NCBI RefSeq assembly: GCF_025947305.1
Contig: NZ_CP110009.1
Span: forward strand, 2,459,501-2,523,500
Direction of reading: 5' to 3'
Length of the DNA: 64,000 bases
From: Flavobacterium sp. N3904
GTDB taxonomy: Bacteria; Bacteroidota; Bacteroidia; Flavobacteriales; Flavobacteriaceae
This document shows positions 17,787 through 25,964 of this stretch, one piece after another; position 1 is the first letter of the stretch; every line of letters begins with the position of its first letter. The translations under genes and the position numbers were made by a program. The notes below the pieces were generated by a model that was given only the letters and a program-made list of their open reading frames with translations, did no database searches and had not been told where the DNA came from.

Positions 17787-17932
17787 AATGGATGATAGCG
17801 TATGGAATTTAAAAGCAGGCATTTATTTTCGACTTTATGGCTTACGACTTTACAACTTTCGACTCAATCGCAACTCATCCATCAAAATCAACAGTTCGGT
17901 ATTATTAAATTTTAAAAGCGTTACAACCAATA

Positions 17933-17940
17933 TAAATTTG
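17933..17940 (+). promoter_or_regulatory. -7 element TAAATTTG for the DUF2141 gene
   Basis: TAAATTTG lies 60 bases before the ATG at 18001. It supports that ATG over the in-frame upstream start at 17773, which lies before the promoter. The 17733-18000 spacer otherwise holds degenerate repeats (17740-17786 and ACTTT/CGACT words at 17827-17868). Confidence 0.5.
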
Positions 17941-18000
17941 TTCAGGAATAAAAGAATAAGAGTTTCAATTATAAATCAATCAAACAAAAAAATCAAAACC

Positions 18001-18414
18001 ATGTTAAAAATTATCACCGCCATCGCACTCTTTATTTGCAGTCTAATGTCTGCTCAAAATGTCAATCTTACTGTTTCTGTTTCGGGTTTAAAAAACAATA
18101 CAGGAGTGGTAAAAGTAGGTTTGTACAATTCAGAAGGAACGTTTTTGAAATCAATTTACAAAAGCATTACTTCCGAAATTAAAAACAACAGTGCTACTGT
18201 TACTTTTGTTGGCATTCCAAAAGGAGAATATGGAATTTCTACTTATCAGGACGAAAACAGCAATGGGAAATTGGACAAAAATATGATGGGAATCCCCTCT
18301 GAAGATTTTGCCTGCTCCAACGACGCCAAAGGATTTATGGGGCCTCCAAAATATGAAGATGCCAAATTTAATATCAATAAAGATTCAAAAATAGATATCA
18401 AATTTAATAACTAA
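18001..18414 (+). CDS. exported DUF2141 domain protein
   Basis: A 137-residue secreted or periplasmic protein. The start at 18001 is chosen because it begins a signal peptide (MLKIITAIALFICSLMSAQ). The rest fits DUF2141: VNLTVSVSGLKNNTGVVKVGL, VTFVGIPKGEYGISTYQDEN, then SNGKLDKNMMGIPSEDFACS and GPPKYEDAKF. The Asp-rich DENSNGKLD could bind Ca2+. DUF2141 genes often sit next to TonB receptors in Bacteroidota. Function is unknown. Confidence 0.88.
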   Translation: MLKIITAIALFICSLMSAQNVNLTVSVSGLKNNTGVVKVGLYNSEGTFLKSIYKSITSEIKNNSATVTFVGIPKGEYGISTYQDENSNGKLDKNMMGIPSEDFACSNDAKGFMGPPKYEDAKFNINKDSKIDIKFNN

Positions 18415-18415
18415 T

Positions 18416-18436
18416 CAGTAACCATTAACAGTAATC
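18416..18436 (+). repeat. three heptamer units ending 3 bases before a start codon
   Basis: CAGTAAC, CATTAAC, AGTAATC in a row, followed by AAA and the ATG at 18440. Same period as the arrays near 21.6 kb and 54.6 kb. Confidence 0.5.
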
Positions 18437-18439
18437 AAA

Positions 18440-19060
18440 ATGAAAAAAATTATCACCACAATCGCATTATTAGTAGTTGTAATTGCATCAGCTCAAGGAC
18501 AATTTGAACAAGGAATGGAAAAGGCTTTTAAGCTTTGGGGAGAAGGAAAAAACACCGAAGCTTCGGATATGTTTGAACGCATTGCCGCCGCAGACAAAAC
18601 CAGCTGGTTGCCCAATTACTATGTAGCATTGGTCAATACTACAACTTCTTTTGGGACTCAGGACAAAGCCCAAGCCAATGCATTGCTTGCCAAAGCACAG
18701 AATGCCTTGGATGTAGAAATGATAAAAGACCAAAACAACTCTGAGTTGTATGTAATGCAAGGTTTGATTTACACCGCTTGGGTAGTGATAGATCCAATGA
18801 CAAACGCAATGAAATATTCATCTAAAGTTATGGAGGCTTACGCCAAAGCAAAAGCTTTAGACCCTAATAATCCAAGAGCAGTTTTTGGTGAAGCAGATTA
18901 CCAATTAGGAGGAGCAAAATGGACCGGAGTTGATACTAAACCACTTTGTGTACAAGTTGATAAAGCTATCGAACTTTTTGCTACTTTTAAACCGGCAACA
19001 TCTTTTTCTCCAAAATGGGGATTGGATCGAGCATTAGAGGCTCAGAAAAATTGTAAATAA
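18440..19060 (+). CDS. exported helical (TPR-like) protein of unknown function
   Basis: A 206-residue protein with a signal peptide (MKKIITTIALLVVVIASAQG). The mature part is a series of helices with TPR-like spacing (AFKLWGEGKNTEASDMFERIAA, ALLAKAQNALDVEMIKDQNN, VMEAYAKAKALDPNNPRAVFG). One pair of Cys lies in the last 40 residues (PLCVQVDK, AQKNCK). No enzymatic motif. It lies 25 bases after the DUF2141 gene and 19 bases before the sensor kinase, so it is probably part of the same transcript and could be a periplasmic accessory to the receptor or kinase. Confidence 0.82.
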   Translation: MKKIITTIALLVVVIASAQGQFEQGMEKAFKLWGEGKNTEASDMFERIAAADKTSWLPNYYVALVNTTTSFGTQDKAQANALLAKAQNALDVEMIKDQNNSELYVMQGLIYTAWVVIDPMTNAMKYSSKVMEAYAKAKALDPNNPRAVFGEADYQLGGAKWTGVDTKPLCVQVDKAIELFATFKPATSFSPKWGLDRALEAQKNCK

Positions 19061-19079
19061 ATCAGAATAAATTCGGAAA

Positions 19080-20435
19080 ATGGAAAATCAAGGAAATGTA
19101 CTTACTAAATTGAAAGATGGAACGATTGTTTGTTTTAAGATTTCTATGGTTTTCACAGTTATTTTTTCAGCTTTGTTGGGAGACAATTTCAGCATTCAAA
19201 ATGTCTTGATAACTTTTTCCTTAAGCTGTCTGTATTCTTTTGGTGTAGGTTTTGGGAATGGTTTTTTAAATCATTTGCTTGACAGAAAATGGGATTGGCT
19301 GGAGCAAACGAATTTGCGAGTTTATTACGGAATTTTAGTTACCGTTTTATATACGATCCCGGTGGTTTTGGGCATAGATTATATCATTTTTATAATTTTA
19401 CAAAAAATGCCTTTGGATCAGTTTTTTAATGAAAGGATGATTTGGATTCATCTTTTTTACATCATTTTGTCATTGGGAGTTTCTGTTTTTATGCAAGCCC
19501 GAAGCTTTATGGTAAAGTGGAAACAAGCTTCAAAAACCGAAGTGATTCAGCAAAGAATCATCGCAGGAACCGCCAATGCGAAGTTTGAAACCTTAAAAAA
19601 CCAAATCGATCCACACTTTCTTTTTAATAGTTTGAATGTATTGAGTTCATTGATTGAAGAAAACCCTGAGAATGCACAACGATTTACTACTTCTTTGTCC
19701 AAAATATACCGTTATGTATTGGAGCAAAAAGACAAAGAATTGGTTTCGGTTGCTGAAGAATTGTCTTTTGCAAAAACCTATATGAATCTGTTGAAAATGC
19801 GTTTTGAGAACAGTTTGTTTTATGAATTACCGGAAACAACAATAAATCCGGAAGCCAAAGTAGTACCGCTTTCGTTGCAATTGTTATTGGAAAATACGGT
19901 AAAACACAATGTGGTTAGCGAGCAAAAACCATTGCACATTCGAATATTTATTGATGGCGACTATCTGGCTATTCAAAATGATTTTCAAAAGAAAGAAGTA
20001 ATTCAAAGCCGTCAAGGTGTGGGATTGCAAAATATTGTGGATCGGTACGGAATTATTACCAATAGAAAAGTATTGATTGAACAAAATGAAAAAACGTTTA
20101 CTGTTAAGATTCCGATTTTAACCAAACAAATTAGTGTTATGGAAACAACTTCAAATTATAATGAAAATAGTGCTTATTATAGAGCAAAAAAAAGAGTAGA
20201 ACAACTGAAGGGATTTTATGGAAACTTGATTTCCTATTGCTGTGTGATCCCAATTTTAATATTTGTGAATTTAACCTATATGCCACAATTTCATTGGTTC
20301 TGGTTCTCAGCTGCTGGTTGGGGATTTGGTTTAACGATGCATGCTTTCAAGGTATTTGGCTACGGCAGTGATTGGGAAGAAAGAAAAATTAAGGAAATAT
20401 TGGAAAAAGAAAACAATAAACAGAGTTGGAAATAG
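19080..20435 (+). CDS. LytS-type sensor histidine kinase with C-terminal 2TM domain
   Basis: A 451-residue membrane kinase. Four N-terminal membrane segments lie within residues ~15-145. The His_kinase domain follows with the family motif NQIDPHFLFNSLN (His179), then an ATPase domain with N-box LQLLLENTVKHN and G-box QGVGLQNIVDRYG. Unusually, residues ~365-451 add a 2TM domain (AKKRVEQLKGFYGNLISY, two hydrophobic segments, DWEERKIKEILEKE) homologous to the three small proteins encoded next. The partner is very likely the LytTR regulator at 21597. The sensed signal is unknown. Confidence 0.92.
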   Translation: MENQGNVLTKLKDGTIVCFKISMVFTVIFSALLGDNFSIQNVLITFSLSCLYSFGVGFGNGFLNHLLDRKWDWLEQTNLRVYYGILVTVLYTIPVVLGIDYIIFIILQKMPLDQFFNERMIWIHLFYIILSLGVSVFMQARSFMVKWKQASKTEVIQQRIIAGTANAKFETLKNQIDPHFLFNSLNVLSSLIEENPENAQRFTTSLSKIYRYVLEQKDKELVSVAEELSFAKTYMNLLKMRFENSLFYELPETTINPEAKVVPLSLQLLLENTVKHNVVSEQKPLHIRIFIDGDYLAIQNDFQKKEVIQSRQGVGLQNIVDRYGIITNRKVLIEQNEKTFTVKIPILTKQISVMETTSNYNENSAYYRAKKRVEQLKGFYGNLISYCCVIPILIFVNLTYMPQFHWFWFSAAGWGFGLTMHAFKVFGYGSDWEERKIKEILEKENNKQSWK

Positions 20436-20465
20436 GATTTAGTAAAATCTAAAATTTTAAACATC

Positions 20466-20771
20466 ATGGAAAATCAAAAAACAGATGAAGAACGCTATTA
20501 TATGGCGAGAAAAAGGGTAGAAGAGATAAAAGGTTTTTATGGGAACTTGCTTTCCTATATTGTGGTAAATTGCTTTTTATTGGTATTAAATTTAGTGACA
20601 TCACCACAGTATTTATGGTTCTTTTGGCCTTTATTGGGTTGGGGAATCGGAGTGCTTTTTCACGGATTAAAAGTTTTTAATTATTCACCGTTTTTTAATA
20701 AAGATTGGGAGGAACGAAAAATTAAAGAATTCATGGAAAAAGAAGAACAATCAAAAAAATCATGGGAATGA
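20466..20771 (+). CDS. 2TM domain protein (copy 1)
   Basis: A 101-residue membrane protein made only of a 2TM domain: ARKRVEEIKGFYGNLLSY, two hydrophobic segments (~35-55 and ~60-80), then HGLKVFNYSPFFNKDWEERK and IKEFMEKEEQSKKSWE. It is 30 bases after the kinase, whose C-terminus is the same domain. Basic N-terminal and charged C-terminal helices should both face the cytoplasm. A role in interaction with the kinase's own 2TM domain is my inference. Confidence 0.9.
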   Translation: MENQKTDEERYYMARKRVEEIKGFYGNLLSYIVVNCFLLVLNLVTSPQYLWFFWPLLGWGIGVLFHGLKVFNYSPFFNKDWEERKIKEFMEKEEQSKKSWE

Positions 20772-20792
20772 TAACTTTATAAAACAACTGAA

Positions 20793-21098
20793 ATGGAAAC
20801 AAATTATGTTGAAGAGGAACGCTATTTTCAAGCTAAAAAAAGAGTAAAAGAAATTAGAGAATTTTATGAACATTTGACTGTTTATATGCTCTGTAATCCG
20901 ATTGTAATTGTTGTAAATCTTATGACTTCGCCAGAGTTTTTGTATTTTTGGTTTAGCTTGTTGGGCTGGGGAATAGCGATAGTTTTACACGGATTGAAAG
21001 CGTATGGTTATGCACCATTTTTTGATAAAGAATGGGAGGAACGAAAAGTTAAAGAATACATGAAAAAGGAAGGTCAAACAAAAAAATCATGGGAATAA
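20793..21098 (+). CDS. 2TM domain protein (copy 2)
   Basis: A 101-residue paralogue of the preceding protein, identical in layout (AKKRVKEIREFYEHLTVY, HGLKAYGYAPFFDKEWEERK, KEYMKKEGQTKKSWE). The pair look like a recent tandem duplication: same length and near-identical ends, with greater divergence in the membrane segments. Separated from copy 1 by 21 bases. Confidence 0.9.
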   Translation: METNYVEEERYFQAKKRVKEIREFYEHLTVYMLCNPIVIVVNLMTSPEFLYFWFSLLGWGIAIVLHGLKAYGYAPFFDKEWEERKVKEYMKKEGQTKKSWE

Positions 21099-21113
21099 TA
21101 AAAACACTACACA

Positions 21114-21467
21114 ATGGGAAGATATAGAAAACAGTTATTTGAAAATTTTCAGGATGAAAATTTCAATCCAGACACAAGATATGAATTGGCTTATAAAAGA
21201 GTAAAAAGAATCAAAGGATTTTATATTCATTTATTGGTTTATGTTTTGGTAAATACTTTTATAATTGTCTCCAGTTTTAATAGTAGCACATTGGGAACCG
21301 AAGTTTTTTTTAGATGGGAAACATTCTCTACGGCTTTGTTTTGGGGTATCGGTTTGGTAGCGCATGGAATGTCTGTTTTTGGTAGAGATTTATTTTTTGG
21401 TACTGATTGGGAAGAAAAGAAAATTAAAGAGTTTATGGATAAAGACAAAAATCAAAAGTGGGAGTGA
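21114..21467 (+). CDS. 2TM domain protein (copy 3, divergent)
   Basis: A 117-residue member of the same tandem family with a longer N-terminus and a longer loop between the membrane segments (SSFNSSTLGTEVFFRWETF). The diagnostic ends are kept: YKRVKRIKGFYIHLLVY and DWEEKKIKEFMDKDKNQKWE. It begins 15 bases after copy 2. It is followed by a spacer of 129 bases filled mostly with short phased repeats before the LytTR gene. Confidence 0.88.
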   Translation: MGRYRKQLFENFQDENFNPDTRYELAYKRVKRIKGFYIHLLVYVLVNTFIIVSSFNSSTLGTEVFFRWETFSTALFWGIGLVAHGMSVFGRDLFFGTDWEEKKIKEFMDKDKNQKWE

Positions 21468-21472
21468 TAAAC

Positions 21473-21493
21473 AGTTATGAGTTATGAGTTATG
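21473..21493 (+). repeat. tandem heptamer AGTTATG x3
   Basis: Three perfect copies of AGTTATG followed by a partial AGTT. They begin 5 bases after the stop of the third 2TM gene. Confidence 0.85.
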
Positions 21494-21551
21494 AGTTTTT
21501 GCTTTTCGTTCTAAAACTGGATTAGTATTCTTTAATTTCATTTCTCTATTT

Positions 21552-21594
21552 TCTAAAAATCTAGTAATCAAAAAATCTAACAATCTGAAATTTC
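21552..21594 (+). repeat. octamer/heptamer-phased repeat before lytTR start
   Basis: Five 8-base units starting with TC: TCTAAAAA, TCTAGTAA, TCAAAAAA, TCTAACAA, TCTGAAAT. The last part can also be read as heptamers AATCTAA, CAATCTG, AAATTTC, ending 2 bases before the ATG at 21597. Confidence 0.6.
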
Positions 21595-21596
21595 AA

Positions 21597-22364
21597 ATGA
21601 CCACAATAATAATAGAAGACGAAAAACCAGCAGCGAGATTATTGCAACGCAAACTCGAAAAAATAAATATTCCGGTAGGAGTGATGCTTCATTCTGTAGA
21701 GGAAGCATTGGACTGGTTTTCGAAAAATGAGCATCCCGATTTAATCTTTTTGGACATACAATTATCAGATGGATTATCCTTTGAAATCTTCGAAAAAATA
21801 GAAATAAAAAGTGCCGTTATTTTTACCACGGCTTATGATGAATATGCGCTAAAAGCTTTCAAATTAAACAGCATCGATTACCTGTTAAAACCCATCGATG
21901 AAGATGATTTAGAAGTAGCTGTTTTGAAATTTAAAGACCATTTTCAAATCTCCAAAAACGGAAATGAAACGATGCAGTTGGATTTTGAACAGATTCGAAA
22001 AATGCTTTCAAACCCTTTTGAAAAAACTTTCAAAAAAAGATTTACCGTCAAAATAGGGCAGCATCTTAAAGTGATTTCGACCGATGAAATTGAATGTTTT
22101 TTTAGTGAAAATAAAGGTACTTATATTCATACATTTGATAATAGAAATTATTTAATAGACAGTACTTTGGAAGTTTTGGAACAGGAAATTGATACTGCTG
22201 CCTTTTACCGAATCAGCCGAAAATTCATCATTTCACTCAAAGCAATAAAAGAAATTGTGGTGTACAGCAACTCCAGATTGAAGATAATTTTGCCTACTTA
22301 CAAGGAAGATGAGGTGGTTGTAAGTAGAGAAAAGGTCTCGGATTTTAAAAATTGGATCGGTTAA
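21597..22364 (+). CDS. LytTR family response regulator
   Basis: A 255-residue two-domain regulator. The receiver has the acidic pocket IIIEDE, phospho-acceptor Asp53 in DLIFLDIQLSDG, Thr in IFTTAYDEYALKAF and Lys in YLLKPIDEDDL. The C-terminal ~100 residues are a LytTR DNA-binding domain (KRFTVKIGQHLKVISTDEIE, FYRISRKFIISLKAIKEIVV, KIILPTYKEDEVVVSREKVS). It closes the block with the LytS/2TM kinase and should be its phosphorylation partner. LytTR sites are paired repeats with 10-12 base spacing; I could not assign one confidently. Confidence 0.93.
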   Translation: MTTIIIEDEKPAARLLQRKLEKINIPVGVMLHSVEEALDWFSKNEHPDLIFLDIQLSDGLSFEIFEKIEIKSAVIFTTAYDEYALKAFKLNSIDYLLKPIDEDDLEVAVLKFKDHFQISKNGNETMQLDFEQIRKMLSNPFEKTFKKRFTVKIGQHLKVISTDEIECFFSENKGTYIHTFDNRNYLIDSTLEVLEQEIDTAAFYRISRKFIISLKAIKEIVVYSNSRLKIILPTYKEDEVVVSREKVSDFKNWIG

Positions 22365-22456
22365 AAAATACTTGGTGTCATTGTTGAGGTTTGTTGTTTT
22401 AAAATACTGAATTAGAATATTTTAAATTACTACTATAGATTTTAATTATGACGATT

Positions 22457-23230
22457 TTATGCTTTAATAAACGCTTTTCTAACACCTATTAGCACAAAAA
22501 TGAGTGAAGTATAAACGATGAAAAAAGGAACAATATATTCTATCCAGTTCAATGGTAACATAATGGCAATTATCAATAATTGAAAACCCAATCCGTAAAC
22601 AGAAAGTAATGTCATAAACCAATTTGGAAACGTTTTTACCTTATAGGCTTCTTTGTCAAGGGTGTGAATTATTTTGTCAAAAGCACCATAAACAATAGTG
22701 TAAATTTTAAACAAAATATCCACCCATTTTTGACTTTCTCCAGGCAATGCTCGAGGAGATTTGTCCTCAAAAATTTTGCTGGTTGTATCTCCTCCCTCAG
22801 ATTTATTTCTCAAAATGACATAGTAATAATTGTACAAAGTGCCTTGTAATTGTATGCCAATAAAAGCCAAAAGAGTAAAGCCAAAAGTGGTTTTTGAAAC
22901 ATAACAAATACTCATAAAAATCAAAAAGTTGAGGATAATGTCGAATACGCTATCAAGGTATCTTCCGGTATAAGATGGAGTGTTTTTGACACGAGATAAT
23001 TCACCATCGGCGGCATCAATTATTGATTTTAAAATGATAAAAAATGAAGCAAAAAGATAGTGGTTTTGTAAAATACAAAAGATAGCAATAAGACCAGAAA
23101 TACCAAAAAGAAGCGTTACGTGAATGGGTGTAAAACGAGTGTTTTTTAATTGATTGGCAAATATTTTGGCAAGCGGTCTACCGTAATCGGATAAATCAAG
23201 AAATTGATTTTGCGTAGCAAGTTTAGACAT
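22457..23230 (-). CDS. CDP-alcohol phosphatidyltransferase family protein
   Basis: A 257-residue inner-membrane enzyme that would transfer a phosphatidyl group from CDP-diacylglycerol to an alcohol. The signature DAADGELSR-x8-GRYLDSVFD fits DxxDGxxAR(x8)GxxxDxxxD with Ser for Ala, so all four catalytic Asp are present. Five to six membrane segments follow. The ATG at 23230 is preferred over the in-frame TTG at 23260, which would sit almost on the promoter element at 23274-23281. The acceptor alcohol cannot be told from the sequence. Confidence 0.88.
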   Translation of the reverse strand: MSKLATQNQFLDLSDYGRPLAKIFANQLKNTRFTPIHVTLLFGISGLIAIFCILQNHYLFASFFIILKSIIDAADGELSRVKNTPSYTGRYLDSVFDIILNFLIFMSICYVSKTTFGFTLLAFIGIQLQGTLYNYYYVILRNKSEGGDTTSKIFEDKSPRALPGESQKWVDILFKIYTIVYGAFDKIIHTLDKEAYKVKTFPNWFMTLLSVYGLGFQLLIIAIMLPLNWIEYIVPFFIVYTSLIFVLIGVRKAFIKA

Positions 23231-23273
23231 TTTAATGGATGAAACAACAAGATGTGACAATATAGTCGGACTA

Positions 23274-23281
23274 CAAAAGTA
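23274..23281 (-). promoter_or_regulatory. -7 element TACTTTTG
   Basis: TACTTTTG (TAnnTTTG) on the minus strand, 43 bases before the ATG at 23230 of the phosphatidyltransferase gene. Confidence 0.45.
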
Positions 23282-23327
23282 ACTCTATTTTAAGTTTTTG
23301 AATCGTAAACAGTAGTTAAAAATTAAA

Positions 23328-23384
23328 AAAATGCTTTTATAAACAGTTCTTTAAAGAAATTTAAACTGTTTATAAAAGCATTTT
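23328..23384 (-). terminator. strong rho-independent terminator
   Basis: A perfect 21-base inverted repeat, AAATGCTTTTATAAACAGTT and its complement, around a 15-base loop. It lies 17 bases past the stop of the heme A synthase gene. Confidence 0.88.
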
Positions 23385-23400
23385 CGTTATAAGGATATTG

Positions 23401-24420
23401 CTATTTACTCAATCGATGCAAAGTGTATGTCATCGCCGTTAATAGAAAGAACGCGACAATTTGATGGGTCAAACCAAGCCAAAGCGGCACGCTATACAAT
23501 AATGTAAAAACGCCCAAAGCAAATTGCAGAAATACTATAATTACCAATGCATTCAATCCGTTTTGCTGTTGTGACGATAGTTGGTATTTTTTACTTTTAA
23601 AATAAAGGAATAAAATGAATCCTACGACCACATAAGCCAAGGTTCTATGAACCAATTGAACACCACTTTTTCCCTCCGTAAGATTCAAGAGCAGTGTTTT
23701 TTGTTCGATAAATACACTGTCGTGAATGAATTGCCCGTCGCTCATCATTGGCCAATGATTATGAATTAAACCTGCGTTTAGACCCGCAACAAAACCTCCA
23801 TATATAATTTGCAAAAGCAAAAAGGCCAAGGCAAACCGGGCTATTTTTTGCAACGGAACAATTGCTGCTTTTTTATCAGGATATATTAAATCTAGCGCAA
23901 CCCAAAGTGTATAGGCAAAAGTGATAAAGGCAAATGTAAGGTGTAAGGAAAGACGAAAATGACTTACATCTGGATTGTCGATCAAACCGCTTTTTACCAT
24001 AAACCAACCAAAAAAACCTTGCAAAGCGCCCATTCCAAGTAGTACAAAGCATTTGTTTAAAGTGGCTTTGTCGATTTTCTTTTTAGCTAAGAAGTAAAAG
24101 AACGGGATTATAAAAACAAGCCCGATTATTCTACCAATAAAACGGTGAAACCATTCCCAGAAATAAATAAATTTATAATCGGAAAGTGTGAAGTCGTTAT
24201 GAATATTGATTTTTTGGTATTCTGGAAACTGCTTGTATTGGTCGAATGCTTCTTGCCATTTGGCTTCTGTAAGAGGAGGAAGAGTATCGGTAACCAGATG
24301 CCAATCAGTCATCGATAAACCGGAATTGGTCAATCGGGTGATGCCACCCACTACAACCATTATAAATACTAAAAAGCAACCTGATAGGAGCCAGATAATT
24401 ACAGATTTGTTGTTTTTCAT
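23401..24420 (-). CDS. ctaA: heme A synthase (COX15/CtaA family)
   Basis: A 339-residue eight-helix membrane enzyme that oxidises the C8 methyl group of heme O to make heme A for aa3-type oxidases. It has GGITRLTNSGLSMTDWH near the N-terminus, the EWFHRFIGRIIGL motif (Glu-x-x-His-Arg, heme ligand), a second His in HLTFAF, NHWPMMSDGQFI in the loop, and His in VHRTLAY and THQIVAFF. The length fits type-2 (COX15-like) enzymes, which lack the external Cys pair. No heme O synthase neighbour is in view. Confidence 0.93.
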   Translation of the reverse strand: MKNNKSVIIWLLSGCFLVFIMVVVGGITRLTNSGLSMTDWHLVTDTLPPLTEAKWQEAFDQYKQFPEYQKINIHNDFTLSDYKFIYFWEWFHRFIGRIIGLVFIIPFFYFLAKKKIDKATLNKCFVLLGMGALQGFFGWFMVKSGLIDNPDVSHFRLSLHLTFAFITFAYTLWVALDLIYPDKKAAIVPLQKIARFALAFLLLQIIYGGFVAGLNAGLIHNHWPMMSDGQFIHDSVFIEQKTLLLNLTEGKSGVQLVHRTLAYVVVGFILFLYFKSKKYQLSSQQQNGLNALVIIVFLQFALGVFTLLYSVPLWLGLTHQIVAFFLLTAMTYTLHRLSK

Positions 24421-24483
24421 TATGTTCTAAATCAATTTTTTGTAAATTTATTTTATAAATAATTAGTTGTAGCCGAACATTAG

Positions 24484-25899
24484 TTAAACTTTCTTTAAAC
24501 CTAATTTTTCTGCTCTTTTCATCATAAATCCATAAGCGGCATCATAATCATTTGCAATTTCTCCTTCTAGGATGGCTTCTTTAATGGCTTCTTTTAGCAT
24601 TCCGATTTCACGAGAAGGCTTTAAGTTGAATATCTCCATAATTTCTTCACCTGAAATTGGAGGTTGAAAATTACGCACATGGTCACGTTCTTCTACTTCC
24701 ACAATTTTTTTGCGGACAATCTCGAAATTACTATGGTATTTCTTGAATTTATTGGGGTTTTTAGTTGTGATATCCGCTTCGCAAAGCGTCATTAAATTTT
24801 CAACATCTTCGCCAGCATCAAAAACCAAACGACGCACTGCCGAGTCAGTAACAATATCTTGTGCCAAAACGATTGGTCGCGAACTCATGATAACCATTTT
24901 TTGCACAAATTTCATTTTGTGGTTCAACGGCATGTGTAAGCGCTCGAATATTTTTTTGGCCATTTTACCGCCTAGGAATTCATGACCATGAAATGTCCAA
25001 CCTTGTTTTTTGTTGAAGCGTTTGGTGGGAGCTTTTCCAATGTCATGCAACAAAGCCGACCAGCGCAACCAAACATCGTCGGTATTGGGGCAGATGTTAT
25101 CTACAACTTCTAGAGTATGGTAAAAATTATTTTTGTGTGTATGACCTTCTATTTCTTCTACTTGGTTCAAAGCGGTTAATTCAGGTAGAATAATATCCAA
25201 AAGGCCAGTTTTAAACAACAATAAAAATCCAACGGAAGGTTTATCGGTAGAAAGAATCTTATTCAATTCTTCTACGATTCGTTCTCCAGAAATGATTTTG
25301 ATGCGTTCGGCATTTTTGGTAATAGACTCCAAGGAAACTTTGTCGATTTCAAAACCCAATTGAGCGGCAAATCGAATTCCGCGTAGCATGCGTAAAGGAT
25401 CGTCCGAAAAGGTAATGTCTGGATCTAGAGGTGTTTTTATAATTTTGTTTTCCAAGTCGGAAATACCATTGAAAGGATCGGACAGAGCACCAAAATTATT
25501 GGAGTTCAAAGATAAAGCTAATGCATTAATGGTAAAATCTCTACGATTTTGATCGTCTTCAAGGGTTCCGTTTTCTACAATTGGATTACGGCTGTCAAGA
25601 TTATAGGATTCTTTTCGAGCACCTACAAATTCAATTTCGGTGTCATCAAAACGCAACATTGCCGTTCCATAGGTTTTGAAAATCTGAACTTTTGGTTTTT
25701 TTGGTAATAATTCTGAAACTTTTAAAGCCAATTCGATACCACTCCCGACAGCAACAACATCAATGTCTTTTTTGGAATCTCTATTTAAAAGTAGGTCACG
25801 AACAAAACCACCAATTACATAACTTTCTACATTAAGTTCTTGGGATGCTTTCGATATAACTTCGAATATTTTATTGTTTAAGGCTTCTTTGTAGTTCAT
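24484..25899 (-). CDS. cca: CCA-adding enzyme / tRNA nucleotidyltransferase with HD domain
   Basis: A 471-residue class II nucleotidyltransferase that would build or repair the CCA end of tRNA. Head domain: [20 protein letters not shown] with the Asp-x-Asp metal pair and [11 protein letters not shown]. Neck: [19 protein letters not shown]-terminal HD phosphohydrolase domain follows ([24 protein letters not shown]). The HD domain could give 2',3'-cyclic phosphatase or phosphodiesterase activity, as in other family members. Upstream is a heptamer-phased spacer shared with the threonylcarbamoyl-AMP synthase gene. Confidence 0.92.
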   Translation of the reverse strand: MNYKEALNNKIFEVISKASQELNVESYVIGGFVRDLLLNRDSKKDIDVVAVGSGIELALKVSELLPKKPKVQIFKTYGTAMLRFDDTEIEFVGARKESYNLDSRNPIVENGTLEDDQNRRDFTINALALSLNSNNFGALSDPFNGISDLENKIIKTPLDPDITFSDDPLRMLRGIRFAAQLGFEIDKVSLESITKNAERIKIISGERIVEELNKILSTDKPSVGFLLLFKTGLLDIILPELTALNQVEEIEGHTHKNNFYHTLEVVDNICPNTDDVWLRWSALLHDIGKAPTKRFNKKQGWTFHGHEFLGGKMAKKIFERLHMPLNHKMKFVQKMVIMSSRPIVLAQDIVTDSAVRRLVFDAGEDVENLMTLCEADITTKNPNKFKKYHSNFEIVRKKIVEVEERDHVRNFQPPISGEEIMEIFNLKPSREIGMLKEAIKEAILEGEIANDYDAAYGFMMKRAEKLGLKKV

Positions 25900-25906
25900 T
25901 TTTTTT

Positions 25907-25962
25907 GTTTAGAGTTTAAAGTTTAAAGTTGTTTAACTGAAAACTAAAAACTGACGACTGAT
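25907..25962 (-). repeat. heptamer-phased repeat filling the cca/tsaC-like spacer
   Basis: Eight consecutive 7-base units in plus-strand reading: GTTTAGA, GTTTAAA, GTTTAAA, GTTGTTT, AACTGAA, AACTAAA, AACTGAC, GACTGAT. They fill nearly the whole 65-base spacer between two minus-strand genes. Confidence 0.75.
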
Positions 25963-25964
25963 CA

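Noticed and set aside
17773..18000. N-terminal extension of the DUF2141 reading frame
   Set aside because: It precedes the TAAATTTG promoter element and the signal peptide that begins at 18001, and its composition reflects spacer repeats.
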